Source: Planctomycetaceae bacterium (lineage in GTDB: Bacteria > Planctomycetota > Planctomycetia > Planctomycetales > Planctomycetaceae). Taken from it: 34,503 nt of DNA. Both the position numbers and the translations under genes were made by a program. Of this stretch, positions 8,222-16,496 are shown one piece after another (positions within the stretch are counted from its first letter, which is position 1; each line of letters starts with the position of its first letter). The stretch is from the NCBI GenBank assembly GCA_021732845.1, contig JAKFUF010000106.1, positions 1-34,503 on the forward strand, read 5' to 3'. The notes under the pieces were generated by a model. It saw only the letters and a program-made list of their open reading frames with translations. It had not been told where the DNA came from and did not search any database.

Positions 8222-10123
8222 ATGGCCACGACCCGCCCGCTGACGCGCCCCAAAGCCACCCAAACCTCGCAGTTTCTGCGGAACACAAAGCTGCCCACGC
8301 TGATGTTCGCCAGTTCGGCGGAACTGGCCCGGCATGTGGCACTGATCATTGATGGACTCGTGCGCGAGAACAATTCAGCCGGAGTGCCGACCGTGCTTGG
8401 GCTGCCGACTGGCTCCACGCCAATCGGTGTGTACCGCGAACTGATTCGCCTGCACCGGGACGAAGACCTCGATTTTTCACAGGTCATCACGTTCAATCTG
8501 GATGAATACTTCCCGATGAATCCCGACTCCATCCAGAGCTACAACGCCTGGATGCGGGCCAATTTCTTTGACCATGTGAATATCCCCGAAGAGAACATTC
8601 ACATTCCCAAGGGAAACATCCCCATTGAAGAAGTTGACATCTTCTGCGACGACTACGAACGGGCGATTGAGCACGCTGGCGGCATCCAACTGCAACTGTT
8701 GGGGATCGGGCGGACGGGTCACATCGGGTTCAACGAACCGGGCAGCTCCCGCAACAGCCGCACGCGGCTGGTGACGCTCGACCCACAGACGCGGATGGAC
8801 GCCTCAAGCAGTTTCTTCGGCGAAGAGAACGTGCCGCTGCAAGCCATCACGATGGGCGTGGGCTCGATTCTGGAGGCGAAAAAAGTCATCATCATGGCCC
8901 TCGGCGAGCACAAGGCCCCCGTGGTCCGCCGGGCCGTTCAGGGCGAAGTCACCGAGGAAGTCACGGCCAGCTTCCTGCAGACCCATCCGCACGCGACCTT
9001 TGTGGTGGACGAAGCGGCCGCCGGCCAGTTGACGGCGATCAAGACGCCGTGGCACGTCGGCCGCGTCCGCTGGACAGCCCAACTCGAAAAGCGGGCGGTG
9101 ATCTGGCTCTGCAAGGAAACGCAAAAGCCGCTGCTCAAACTGTCACACGAAGACTTCATGGAGAACCACCTGCACGAACTGCTGCGGGAACGGGGTCCGA
9201 TCGAAGCGATTCGCCAGCGAATTTTCGACGAACTGCTGGGCGGCCTGTGCCAGCAGCCCGCCGGCAAGGACCGCAAGACGATTCTGGTGTTCAGCCCGCA
9301 CCCCGACGACGATGTAATCTCGATGGGCGGGACGCTGATCACGCTCGCCAACCAGGGGCACGATGTCTACATCGCCTACCAGACCAGCGGCAATATCGCG
9401 GTTTTTGACCATGACGCCCTGCGACACATTTCGTTTGTGAGTGAAACACTGGCGATGTTCGGTCTCGACTGCGACCGCAGTCGCGAACTGGAACGGAAGA
9501 TGCGCACCGACATCGGCAAGAAGAAGCCGGGTGCCCCGGATTCGGACGATGTCCAGAAGGTGAAGGGGCTCATTCGCCGGACCGAAGCGATCGCCGCCGC
9601 CGACTGCGCCGGCGTGCCGTTCGAAAAACTGCGGTTTCTCGACCTGCCGTTCTATCAGACCGGCAAGGTGGAAAAGGCGCCCATTACCGACGCCGACATC
9701 ACAATCATCGCCAACATGCTGCGGGAGCTGAAGCCGTACCAGATCTACATGGCGGGTGACCTGTCGGATCCACACGGCACCCACCGGATGTGCGCCAGCG
9801 CAATTCTTAAGGCACTGCCGATCATCGAAGCCGAGGGGCTCAAGCCCGAAGTCTGGCTCTACCGCGGTGCCTGGCAGGAATACGAACCCCACGAAATCGA
9901 GCGGGCGGTGCCGCTCAGCCCCGAAGTCGTCGAGCGGAAGAAACAGGCGATTTTCCGGCACGAATCGCAAAAAGACGCCGCCCTGTTTCCCGGCAGCGAC
10001 AAGCGCGAATTCTGGGTCCGCGCCGAAGACCGCACTAAGAACACCGCCGCCGTGTACAACGCGCTCGGCCTGCCGGAATTCTATGCGATCGAAGGCTTCG
10101 TGCAGTACCGCGGACAATTGTAA
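8222..10123 (+). CDS. nagB: Glucosamine-6-phosphate deaminase-like domain fused to a PIG-L/LmbE deacetylase domain
   Basis: A 633-residue two-domain cytoplasmic protein. Residues 25-285 resemble NagB: GLPTGSTP (60-67), FNLDEYFP (91-98), GIGRTGHIGFNEPG (161-174) and THPHATFVVDEAAA (254-267). Residues 350-630 are PIG-L/LmbE: FSPHPDDD (358-364) and GDLSDPHGTHRMC provide the zinc ligands of N-acetylglucosamine deacetylases. One chain could therefore remove the acetyl group and deaminate an amino sugar, which is inference. The NagB position corresponding to E. coli Asp141 (GNDGH) is Thr165, while Asp94, His167 and Glu172 remain. From memory, the same change occurs in related fused proteins of Bacteroidetes. 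No Shine-Dalgarno is obvious before the ATG. It is divergent from the secretin-domain gene; the 292-bp gap shows no other gene. Confidence 0.88.
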   Translation: MATTRPLTRPKATQTSQFLRNTKLPTLMFASSAELARHVALIIDGLVRENNSAGVPTVLGLPTGSTPIGVYRELIRLHRDEDLDFSQVITFNLDEYFPMNPDSIQSYNAWMRANFFDHVNIPEENIHIPKGNIPIEEVDIFCDDYERAIEHAGGIQLQLLGIGRTGHIGFNEPGSSRNSRTRLVTLDPQTRMDASSSFFGEENVPLQAITMGVGSILEAKKVIIMALGEHKAPVVRRAVQGEVTEEVTASFLQTHPHATFVVDEAAAGQLTAIKTPWHVGRVRWTAQLEKRAVIWLCKETQKPLLKLSHEDFMENHLHELLRERGPIEAIRQRIFDELLGGLCQQPAGKDRKTILVFSPHPDDDVISMGGTLITLANQGHDVYIAYQTSGNIAVFDHDALRHISFVSETLAMFGLDCDRSRELERKMRTDIGKKKPGAPDSDDVQKVKGLIRRTEAIAAADCAGVPFEKLRFLDLPFYQTGKVEKAPITDADITIIANMLRELKPYQIYMAGDLSDPHGTHRMCASAILKALPIIEAEGLKPEVWLYRGAWQEYEPHEIERAVPLSPEVVERKKQAIFRHESQKDAALFPGSDKREFWVRAEDRTKNTAAVYNALGLPEFYAIEGFVQYRGQL

Positions 10124-10157
10124 AAAGCGAACCCGCGGTGTCGCAGATGCGTCTTTG

Positions 10158-10242
10158 ACGTAGCATGGGCTTTAGCCCATCGCCGCGCCGTAGGACAGGC
10201 TTCCCAGCCCGTCACCGAAATCAAAGGCGGCCTGCAAAGGCC
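10158..10242. repeat. Array of three short hairpins upstream of metG
   Basis: Hairpin 1 (10165-10180) is ATGGGCT-TT-AGCCCAT within a 23-bp repeat (10158-10180) that recurs at 15384-15406. Hairpin 2 (10194-10213) is GACAGGCT-TCCC-AGCCCGTC with one mismatch. Hairpin 3 (10229-10242) is GGCCT-GCAA-AGGCC. They fill the 141-bp gap between the NagB-like gene and metG. This looks like a REP-type repeat cluster; a role in termination or mRNA stability is possible. Confidence 0.7.
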
Positions 10243-10264
10243 GTCCCATGTTGTATTCCCCGAG

Positions 10265-12322
10265 ATGTCACTCATGTCACGTCGCATCCTCGTCACCGCC
10301 GCCCTGCCGTATGCCAACGGGCATATCCATATCGGGCATCTGGTGGAATACATCCAGACCGACATCTGGGTCCGTTTCCAGAAACTGCGTGGGCACCAGT
10401 GCATTTTTCTCTGCGCCGATGACACGCACGGCACGGCGATCATGATCCGGGCCCGTCAGGAAGGGCGGGGCGAAGAGACGCTGATCGCTGACATGCGCGA
10501 GGCGCACATTCGCGACTTCAGTGGGTTCGACGTCGCCTTCGACAATTACGGCAGCACCAACAGCGGTGCCAACCGCGCCCTCTGCGCCGAGATCTGGCAG
10601 GGGCTGCGCCAAAGCGGGCTGATCGTGGAGGAAGATGTCTCGCAGTTGTATGACACGAAGGAAGGCACGTTCCTGGCCGACCGGTTCGTCAAAGGCACCT
10701 GCCCGATCTGCAAATCTCCCAACCAATACGGCGACAACTGCGATAAGTGTGGCTCAACCTACACCCCGGCCGATTTGATCGATCCAGTCAGCGCCCTGTC
10801 GGGAACCAAACCCGAGCTGCGAACGGCCCGGCATCTGTTTGTCCGCATCGAAGGGCTGCACGACTTTCTGGAACAATGGACCCAAAGCGGCGAGCACCTT
10901 CAGCCGGAAGTCGCCAACTATCTCAAAGGCCATTTTCTCGGCGAACCGCTGCGTGACTGGGATATCTCGCGCCCCGCGCCTTATTTTGGCTTCGAGATTC
11001 CTGACAGCCCGGGCAACTACTGGTACGTCTGGTTTGACGCTCCCATCGGCTACATCGCCTCGACAAAGGAATGGTGTGACCGCAACGGAGAAAAGCTGGA
11101 AAACTGGTGGAAGACCGGCGACGCCGAGATCCACCACTTCATCGGCAAGGATATCACGTATTTCCACACCCTGTTCTGGCCCGGGATGCTGCACGCGGCG
11201 GGGTTCAAGCTGCCAAACCGCGTCCACATCCACGGCTTCCTGACCGTGGGCGGCGAAAAAATGTCCAAATCGAAGGGCACCTTCGTCCGCGCCGACACGT
11301 ACTTGAAACATCTGGACCCCGCCTTCCTGCGGTATTACTACGCCTCCAAGCTCAGCAGCAAGCTGGACGATCTCGACCTCAATCTCGACGAGTTCGTCAC
11401 GAAGATCAATTCCGATCTGGTGGGCAAGGTCGTGAACCTGGCGAGCCGCACAGCGAGATTCGCCCAGCCCACGGGGTTGTCAGCCCAGTACCCGGACGAT
11501 GGCGGTCTGTTCGCAGCCGCGGCGGCAGAAGGCGAAGCGATTGCCGCCGCCTACGAAGACGGCGACTACAACCTGGCAATGCGGCTGATCATGGGGCTCG
11601 CCGACAAGGCGAACAAATTCACGGAAGATGCCGCCCCGTGGAATCTTCGCAAAGACACATCACGCGCTGCCGAACTACAGAACGTCTGCTCAATCTCACT
11701 CAATCTCTTCCGGCAACTGGCCGTGTACCTGGCCCCCGTGCTGCCCAAGCTGGCGCAGCAGGCGGGGACACTGCTCAACGCGCCGATTGCCCACTGGTCA
11801 GATGCTCAAACACCACTCGCGGGTACGGCGGTGGGTGCGTTCGAGCATATGCTGAAACGCGTCGAACCGGCCCAGGTGCAGAAGATGATTGACGCCAGCA
11901 CCGAGGCGAGCCAGGAAACGGCGGCTCCAGCAGCGACGGCGGCGGCCTCGTTTTCGGATGGCCCGGAGGCACTGGCCGCCGAGCCCCTGGCGGCGACCTG
12001 TTCCTTCGACGAATTTGCGAAGGTCGACCTGCGGGTGGGCCGGGTCATTTCCGCTCAGGAAGTGAAGGATTCGACCAAGCTGCTGCAGCTCACCCTGAGC
12101 CTCGGTGGCGAGGAAAAGCGGAATATCTTCGCCGGCATCAAGGGAGTCTACGAGCCTGCCAATCTGGTCGGCCGCCTGGTGATCTTCTGCGCGAATCTCG
12201 CCCCGCGGAAGATGAAGTTCGGGACCAGCGAAGGGATGGTTCTGGCCGCCGGCCCCGGTGGCCAGGACATTTTCCTGCTCGCGCCGGATTCAGGGGCCGT
12301 GCCAGGACAGCGCGTGCATTGA
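10265..12322 (+). CDS. metG: Methionyl-tRNA synthetase
   Basis: MetRS attaches methionine to tRNA-Met in the cytoplasm. The class I signatures are present: HIGH at 22-25 after TAALPYANG, and KMSKS at 332-336. A zinc knuckle with CPIC (146-149) and CDKC (159-162) marks the MetG1 type. The anticodon-binding helical domain follows, and the C-terminal 110 residues (from about [14 protein letters not shown]) form the Trbp111/EMAP-like tRNA-binding domain that makes many bacterial MetRS dimeric. An Ala-rich linker ([16 protein letters not shown]) joins the two. At 685 residues the length is standard. A second in-frame ATG three codons downstream (10274) is an equally possible start. It converges with hemP. 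Confidence 0.97.
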   Translation: MSLMSRRILVTAALPYANGHIHIGHLVEYIQTDIWVRFQKLRGHQCIFLCADDTHGTAIMIRARQEGRGEETLIADMREAHIRDFSGFDVAFDNYGSTNSGANRALCAEIWQGLRQSGLIVEEDVSQLYDTKEGTFLADRFVKGTCPICKSPNQYGDNCDKCGSTYTPADLIDPVSALSGTKPELRTARHLFVRIEGLHDFLEQWTQSGEHLQPEVANYLKGHFLGEPLRDWDISRPAPYFGFEIPDSPGNYWYVWFDAPIGYIASTKEWCDRNGEKLENWWKTGDAEIHHFIGKDITYFHTLFWPGMLHAAGFKLPNRVHIHGFLTVGGEKMSKSKGTFVRADTYLKHLDPAFLRYYYASKLSSKLDDLDLNLDEFVTKINSDLVGKVVNLASRTARFAQPTGLSAQYPDDGGLFAAAAAEGEAIAAAYEDGDYNLAMRLIMGLADKANKFTEDAAPWNLRKDTSRAAELQNVCSISLNLFRQLAVYLAPVLPKLAQQAGTLLNAPIAHWSDAQTPLAGTAVGAFEHMLKRVEPAQVQKMIDASTEASQETAAPAATAAASFSDGPEALAAEPLAATCSFDEFAKVDLRVGRVISAQEVKDSTKLLQLTLSLGGEEKRNIFAGIKGVYEPANLVGRLVIFCANLAPRKMKFGTSEGMVLAAGPGGQDIFLLAPDSGAVPGQRVH

Positions 12323-12346
12323 GAGGGAACGACAACCTGCGGCGGT

Positions 12347-12366
12347 CGCTGGCACACAGGCCAGCG
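12347..12366 (+). terminator. Hairpin in the metG/hemP convergent gap
   Basis: CGCTGGC and GCCAGCG form a perfect 7-bp stem with a 6-nt loop, 24 bp after the metG stop codon. No T-run follows, so intrinsic termination is uncertain. Confidence 0.3.
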
Positions 12367-12428
12367 TCTGTCGTGACGCGTTGCAAGTGCGTCTGCCTGT
12401 AGGCCACAAACGCGCCAGCCTCTGAACT

Positions 12429-12632
12429 TCATTTATGCAAAATGAGTTTGCCGTTGCGGGTCAGCCGCAGGCGGTAAGTGTCGGCCCCATGCACAATCAG
12501 CACTTCAGTATGCCCCTGGAGCAGGTCGGTCGACTGGACTGACAGAATCTCCTGAGCGACACTCTCTTCAAGCGTGCGCACGGGCAGGACGGGAACCGAA
12601 CCGTCTGGCGTGGAGGTCTGTTCGTCGGTCAT
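12429..12632 (-). CDS. hemP: Hemin uptake protein HemP family
   Basis: A 67-residue protein. The second half (residues 32-67) has the HemP pattern: [20 protein letters not shown]-type sequence followed by [15 protein letters not shown] at the C-terminus. HemP proteins are small, iron-regulated and usually lie next to haem or siderophore uptake genes; in some proteobacteria they act as activators of haem-uptake genes. The N-terminal 30 residues are unconserved and probably disordered. AGAGG lies seven bases before the ATG. The gene is alone here: no TonB receptor or ABC transporter is adjacent. The promoter upstream carries a Fur-box-like sequence, which independently supports the call. Confidence 0.8.
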   Translation of the reverse strand: MTDEQTSTPDGSVPVLPVRTLEESVAQEILSVQSTDLLQGHTEVLIVHGADTYRLRLTRNGKLILHK

Positions 12633-12714
12633 GCCCGCCTCTTACTGAGATTGAATGTCATAATTCTTTAGCATCATGCCGCCACATCAGGCCATGATCT
12701 GCTGGGCGGAGGCA

Positions 12715-12743
12715 ATGATAATGAAACTGAATCTCAATATCAA
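12715..12743 (-). promoter_or_regulatory. hemP promoter with overlapping Fur-box-like site
   Basis: On the minus strand TTGATA (-35, 12738-12743) and TATCAT (-10, 12715-12720) are separated by exactly 17 bp, each 5/6 to the sigma-70 consensus. Positions 12717-12735 read on the plus strand match 14 of 19 bases of the classic Fur box GATAATGATAATCATTATC, lying across the -10 and spacer. The site is about 85 bp upstream of the hemP ATG. The rest of the 378-bp gap between hemP and the glycosyltransferase shows no supportable gene. Confidence 0.6.
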
Positions 12744-13010
12744 TTCCGCTATGATGTGATGGCAGCTCCATTCTCGGAACCGCATCCCGTTCGAAGCTTG
12801 ATCGCCAGATTGTTGTAAGAGACCGGCCGGCTTGCGGTATGAATGAGAGTGGCGAACGAAGCACGTGTTGCCTCAAGCCATTTACACCGGCAGTTTTCCG
12901 TCGCGTCACTTCTCAGACATTGGCCGCCTGCCATAGAATGCCCTGCTGCATTGGCACATCGCAGGTTGGCGGGACGCGGATCGAAATTGGGACTTCCAGC
13001 AGGATTTGAG

Positions 13011-13763
13011 ATGCCTCCACGTTTTCTCACCGCCTTGCCTGTCTACAATGAGGTCTCTCATGTCGGGCCTGTGCTGCAGCATGTGCGGCAATTCGCCCAG
13101 GACATCCTCGTCGTCAATGACGGGTCGACCGATGGGACCGCGGCGGCGCTCGCCGAGATTCCTGGAATCTTCGTGGAGACGCACAAGCCGAACCAAGGCT
13201 ATGGTGCGGCGCTGCGGACGGCGTTCAAGTTCGCAGAGCAGGAGGGCTACGACGCGCTGGTCACCATCGATTGCGATGGGCAGCACGAACCGCGGCTGAT
13301 CCCGGAACTCGTGGCTGCACTCCAGCCGGGGATCGACATCGTGTCCGGCAGCCGCTATCTCGAGACGTTCGCGGGCGACAGCCTTCCACCCGCCGACCGT
13401 CGGCGGATCAATTTTCTCATCACGCAGTGGCTCAACGACCGGCTGGGGCTCCACATCACGGACTCGTTCTGTGGCTTCAAAGCCTACCGGGTTTCGTCCC
13501 TCAAGCATTTTGATGTGACCGTCCCCGGTTACGCCATGCCGCTCCAATTGTGGGTGCAGGCCGCGGCGGCGGGGCTGAATGTGGTGGAATTTCCGGTCCC
13601 GCTGATTTACCTTGAAGAGGAGCGGTCGTTCGGCGGCTCCCTGGATGACGCCAAGATCCGCCTGGCGCATTATCGGGATGTGCTGTGCCACGAGTTGAAC
13701 CGTTTTGGGTGGGACTGCGACGCCCCGGAAGAAACCGCATTGACGCCTTGCGGGACGACCTGA
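13011..13763 (+). CDS. Family 2 glycosyltransferase (dolichyl-phosphate-mannose-synthase-like)
   Basis: A 250-residue GT-A fold glycosyltransferase that moves a sugar from a nucleotide donor, probably to a lipid carrier at the cytoplasmic face. The N-terminus has the GT2 pattern ALPVYNE (residues 8-14), VVNDGSTDGT (34-43) and NQGYGAALRTAF (about 61-72). TIDCDGQHEP near 83 is the DxD metal and donor site. FCGFKAYR near 155 matches the acceptor region of DPM1-like enzymes. No membrane helices are visible. The ATG at 13011 follows AGGATTTGAG and begins the domain; the longer upstream frame is not supported. The next gene starts 6 bp after its stop, so the two are probably co-transcribed. Confidence 0.85.
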   Translation: MPPRFLTALPVYNEVSHVGPVLQHVRQFAQDILVVNDGSTDGTAAALAEIPGIFVETHKPNQGYGAALRTAFKFAEQEGYDALVTIDCDGQHEPRLIPELVAALQPGIDIVSGSRYLETFAGDSLPPADRRRINFLITQWLNDRLGLHITDSFCGFKAYRVSSLKHFDVTVPGYAMPLQLWVQAAAAGLNVVEFPVPLIYLEEERSFGGSLDDAKIRLAHYRDVLCHELNRFGWDCDAPEETALTPCGTT

Positions 13764-13769
13764 TCGCCG

Positions 13770-15389
13770 ATGGAATCCGACCTGCCCATGACGTGGACGA
13801 AACGCAAGTTTCGGACTCCGCGCGCCAATGACACTCTGATGGCCGTGCCACCGCTGGACGAAGTCCCGGCGGCATTGGCGACGAATCTTTCCCGTGCACC
13901 CGCCCGGCAACTGCTGCTGGGTGCACCGCTGGAAGAGCTGCGGTCCGGCGCACGGCGCGAGATCGTATCGCTGTTGAGTCCCGACACGTCGCGCTCGGAC
14001 GGTCCCTGGGTCCTCAGCGGACACCAGCCGGCGCTGTATCATCCCGGCGTGTGGGTCAAGAATTTCGCCGCGTCGAGCCTCGCTCGGCAGGCCGGCGGCG
14101 TGGGCCTCAATCTGGTCGTCGACAACGATGTGCTGGCCTTGCCGGGGATCCGCGTTCCGGTGGGGCCAGCCACGGCACCGGCTCAGGAACTGTTCCTCTT
14201 CGACGACCCGCGCCCCGCGCAGCCGTGGGAGGAATCGCGGCTGTTGAATCCAGAACTGGCGCGCACCTTCGCCGAACGTGTGACAGCCGCCCTGGCTCCT
14301 TGGCAAATCGAGCCGCTGATCGGAAAACTCTGGGCGAACGTCACTGCAGTGCTGCAAAAATCTCCGCGCCTAGTTCCAGCGATCACCGCCGCCCGGTCAC
14401 AGTTGGAGCACGCCTGGGGATATGGGAACCTGGAGCTTCCCATCAGCGCCATGGCGGAGACGCGGGCATTCCATTGGTTCACGTGCGACCTGCTGGCGCG
14501 GCTGCCCGAATTTCATGCCCTGCACAATGCCGTGCTAGCCGACTATCGCCGCGTCAATCACGTCCGCAGCCGGACACACCCGGTGCCGGACCTGCGGAGC
14601 GGTGAACTAGGGCTCGAAGCGCCATTCTGGGTCTGGCGCGAGGGGGAGACGCGCCGCCGCCGCGTCCACGCCCACATTCAGGGAGACAAGATCGAACTCT
14701 CCGACGGGCGGGAGGTCATCGCGCCGTTGCCGCTGTCGGCTGCAGGTTCGCCGGAGGCGGCGATGGCAGTGCTGCGTGATCTGGCGGCGGCCGGGTGGAA
14801 AATTCGACCACGGGCGCTGACCACCACGCTCTTTGCCCGCCTGTTCGTCGCCGACCTGTTCGTCCACGGCATCGGCGGGGCCAAGTACGACGAGATGACC
14901 GATCAGTTGATCGCCCGGTTTTACGGGTCCGACATTCCGGCATTTCTCACGCTGACAGCGACGGTGCATCTGCCCTTTGCGGGTGAGGCGGCCTCCACGG
15001 CCCAAGTTCCCTGCATGCAGTGCCAACTGCGGCGGATGCGGTATCAGCCGGAACGGTTTCTGACACAGGCAGAAGATGTCCCCAGCGCGATTCGCGATTT
15101 GCTGGCAGAGAAAGAAGGGTGGATTGCCGAACAGCAACGCGTGGCTCAAGCCCGCCGGACAGGCGAGCCAACGCCGACCGCCGGCCGCCGTCGCGCCGAA
15201 CGGCTCAGGGAACTGACCGCGAAACTCGCGGAGTTCACCACCGATCAGCGGGACGAACTGCGGCAGTCGATTGCCGCGGCTGCCCGGCAGTCGCGTACCC
15301 AGTCGGTCTTCAAAAACCGCGAGTTCGCCTTTTGCCTGTTCCCTGAACCGCTGCTGCGGGCCACCTTCGACCGTTGGTTCGCAACGTAG
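13770..15389 (+). CDS. Conserved hypothetical protein, possibly BshC-like
   Basis: A soluble 539-residue protein without signal peptide. I do not recognise it with certainty. LSGHQPALYHPGVWVKN (about residues 77-93) followed by GLNLVVDNDV recalls the core of BshC, the putative cysteine-adding enzyme of bacillithiol synthesis, which has TGQQPGLFGGPLY followed by a strand ending in acidic residues. A later segment FVADLFVHGIGGAKYDEMTD (near 365) recalls the BshC region ending in GGPGE. A helical Glu/Arg-rich section follows (about 440-510), as in the BshC coiled coil. BshA and BshB homologues are not adjacent, although a glycosyltransferase precedes it by 6 bp. Its stop codon (TAG) lies inside a dispersed hairpin repeat. 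Confidence concerns the gene being real; the BshC link is weak. Confidence 0.8.
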   Translation: MESDLPMTWTKRKFRTPRANDTLMAVPPLDEVPAALATNLSRAPARQLLLGAPLEELRSGARREIVSLLSPDTSRSDGPWVLSGHQPALYHPGVWVKNFAASSLARQAGGVGLNLVVDNDVLALPGIRVPVGPATAPAQELFLFDDPRPAQPWEESRLLNPELARTFAERVTAALAPWQIEPLIGKLWANVTAVLQKSPRLVPAITAARSQLEHAWGYGNLELPISAMAETRAFHWFTCDLLARLPEFHALHNAVLADYRRVNHVRSRTHPVPDLRSGELGLEAPFWVWREGETRRRRVHAHIQGDKIELSDGREVIAPLPLSAAGSPEAAMAVLRDLAAAGWKIRPRALTTTLFARLFVADLFVHGIGGAKYDEMTDQLIARFYGSDIPAFLTLTATVHLPFAGEAASTAQVPCMQCQLRRMRYQPERFLTQAEDVPSAIRDLLAEKEGWIAEQQRVAQARRTGEPTPTAGRRRAERLRELTAKLAEFTTDQRDELRQSIAAAARQSRTQSVFKNREFAFCLFPEPLLRATFDRWFAT

Positions 15390-15427
15390 CGTGGGTTTTA
15401 ACCCACCCGGTACGAGTCTCGCTCGTA
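15384..15427. repeat. Second copy of the 23-bp hairpin repeat plus an adjacent hairpin
   Basis: Positions 15384-15406 (hairpin GTGGGTT-TT-AACCCAC) match 10158-10180 at 19 of 23 positions, and the four differences are two compensatory base-pair changes. A second stem, TACGAG-TCTCG-CTCGTA, lies at 15411-15427. The repeat includes the TAG stop of the upstream gene. Confidence 0.75.
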
Positions 15428-15479
15428 GTTTCACCTCTCGGCCAAGGATGGCGGGGCACCCCGCAAATCGCAGGCATAC

Positions 15480-16277
15480 ATGGTTCAGCGGTCCGGTCGC
15501 GGCAAACGAAAACAACAGCCGTCAATGGGCAACCATCAACGCTGTTGGATCTGGGGCCGGCATCTGGTTCTGGAAACGCTCCGCGCGCGGGTCTGGCAGC
15601 CCTTGGAGATCATCCTTGCCGATGACCTTCCGGTTGACGCTCGCCAGGAAGTTCTGGATTTGCTGGCCGGCCGACCCAATGCCGTCGACGTCCAAACTCT
15701 CTCCCGCGAGATGCTGACGAAACGCGCAGGCACCGAGCATCAGGGCTACCTGGCGCGGATGCCACCGTTCCCTTACGCGCGGCTCGACGACCTGTTAAAG
15801 CTGCCACCCAAGACCGACGCCGCACCACTATTTCTCATCCTCGATTCCATTCAAGACCCGCATAATTTCGGCACAATCGTGCGTTCCGCCGAGGTGCTGG
15901 GTGTGCATGGTGTTTGTGTCGGTGAAACACACCAGGCTGAAGTTTCGAGCCACGTCGCCCGGAGTTCGGCCGGAGCGATCAACCGCATTCCGCTGGTTCG
16001 TGGCGACCTGCTTTCCATGGCCACCGAATTGAAGTCGAAGGGCCTGCGCCTCGCCGCCGCCAGTGAGAAAGCCGAGCGCCTGGCCAGTGTGACGGACCTG
16101 ACCGGGCCGTTGGCATTGGTCATCGGAAATGAAGGGCGCGGCATCCACCCTGAACTGCTGGCCGGCTGCGACCTGTCCGTCCGCATTCCCGTCTGTGGCC
16201 AGATCGGCTCCCTCAACGCCGCCGCCGCCGCTGCGATCCTGTGCTACGAAGCCCGCCGCCAGCGCGGAGGAACATGA
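15480..16277 (+). CDS. rlmB: TrmH/SpoU-family RNA 2'-O-methyltransferase (RlmB-like)
   Basis: This enzyme methylates ribose 2'-OH groups of RNA using SAM; RlmB modifies G2251 of 23S rRNA. The N-terminal substrate-binding domain starts at WGRHLVLETLRAR (residues 25-37). The SPOUT catalytic domain shows the three SpoU motifs: ILDSIQDPHNFGTIVRSAE (motif 1, near 119-137), LVIGNEGRGI (motif 2, near 212) and IPVCGQIGSLNAAAAAAI (motif 3, near 235-252). At 265 residues the length is typical. The start is uncertain: ATG at 15480 or ATG at 15525, the latter just before the domain. RlmB versus another TrmH-type rRNA/tRNA methyltransferase cannot be fully separated by eye. Confidence 0.85.
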   Translation: MVQRSGRGKRKQQPSMGNHQRCWIWGRHLVLETLRARVWQPLEIILADDLPVDARQEVLDLLAGRPNAVDVQTLSREMLTKRAGTEHQGYLARMPPFPYARLDDLLKLPPKTDAAPLFLILDSIQDPHNFGTIVRSAEVLGVHGVCVGETHQAEVSSHVARSSAGAINRIPLVRGDLLSMATELKSKGLRLAAASEKAERLASVTDLTGPLALVIGNEGRGIHPELLAGCDLSVRIPVCGQIGSLNAAAAAAILCYEARRQRGGT

Positions 16278-16310
16278 ATGTGTTTCAACCACCTGCCAAC
16301 AACCACATCC

Positions 16311-16348
16311 TCTCTTATCCCTTCAATCCTTTTCATCCTGTCCAATTC
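16311..16348. repeat. Degenerate 9-nt-period purine repeat
   Basis: Read on the minus strand, units AGGATGAAA, AGGATTGAA and GGGATAAGA follow each other with 9-nt spacing. It is an intergenic repeat of the same style as the 27-bp arms at 718-865, with a different core. The gap between the methyltransferase and the amidase (16278-16496) otherwise holds only the ATCGAAAATC-type repeat at 16406-16430. Confidence 0.5.
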
Positions 16349-16405
16349 ACAGTCATCGACATCCGTGCTGAGCTGTCAATCACCGGGACACAGGCACGTC
16401 ACAGC

Positions 16406-16430
16406 AATCAAAAATCGAAAATCAATTCCC
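16406..16430 (+). repeat. ATCGAAAATC-type dispersed repeat, copy 1
   Basis: This copy reads AATCAAAAATCGAAAATC and then diverges. Related copies lie at 21066-21100, 22513-22549 (reverse orientation) and 24529-24561. Confidence 0.6.
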
Positions 16431-16496
16431 TCTCCCTGATCCAAGTTGGTACCGTTGACGTTGTGCCTTCGTGCCCCTCGATCCTCGGAGACCGCC

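Noticed and set aside
12658-12909. Minus-strand frame of 83 codons between hemP and the glycosyltransferase
   Set aside because: It overlaps the predicted hemP promoter and has no motif or ribosome-binding site.
12906-14357. Long minus-strand open frame (483 codons) across the glycosyltransferase and BshC-like genes
   Set aside because: It is antisense to two genes with clear domain signatures and normal starts; a G+C-rich codon artefact.
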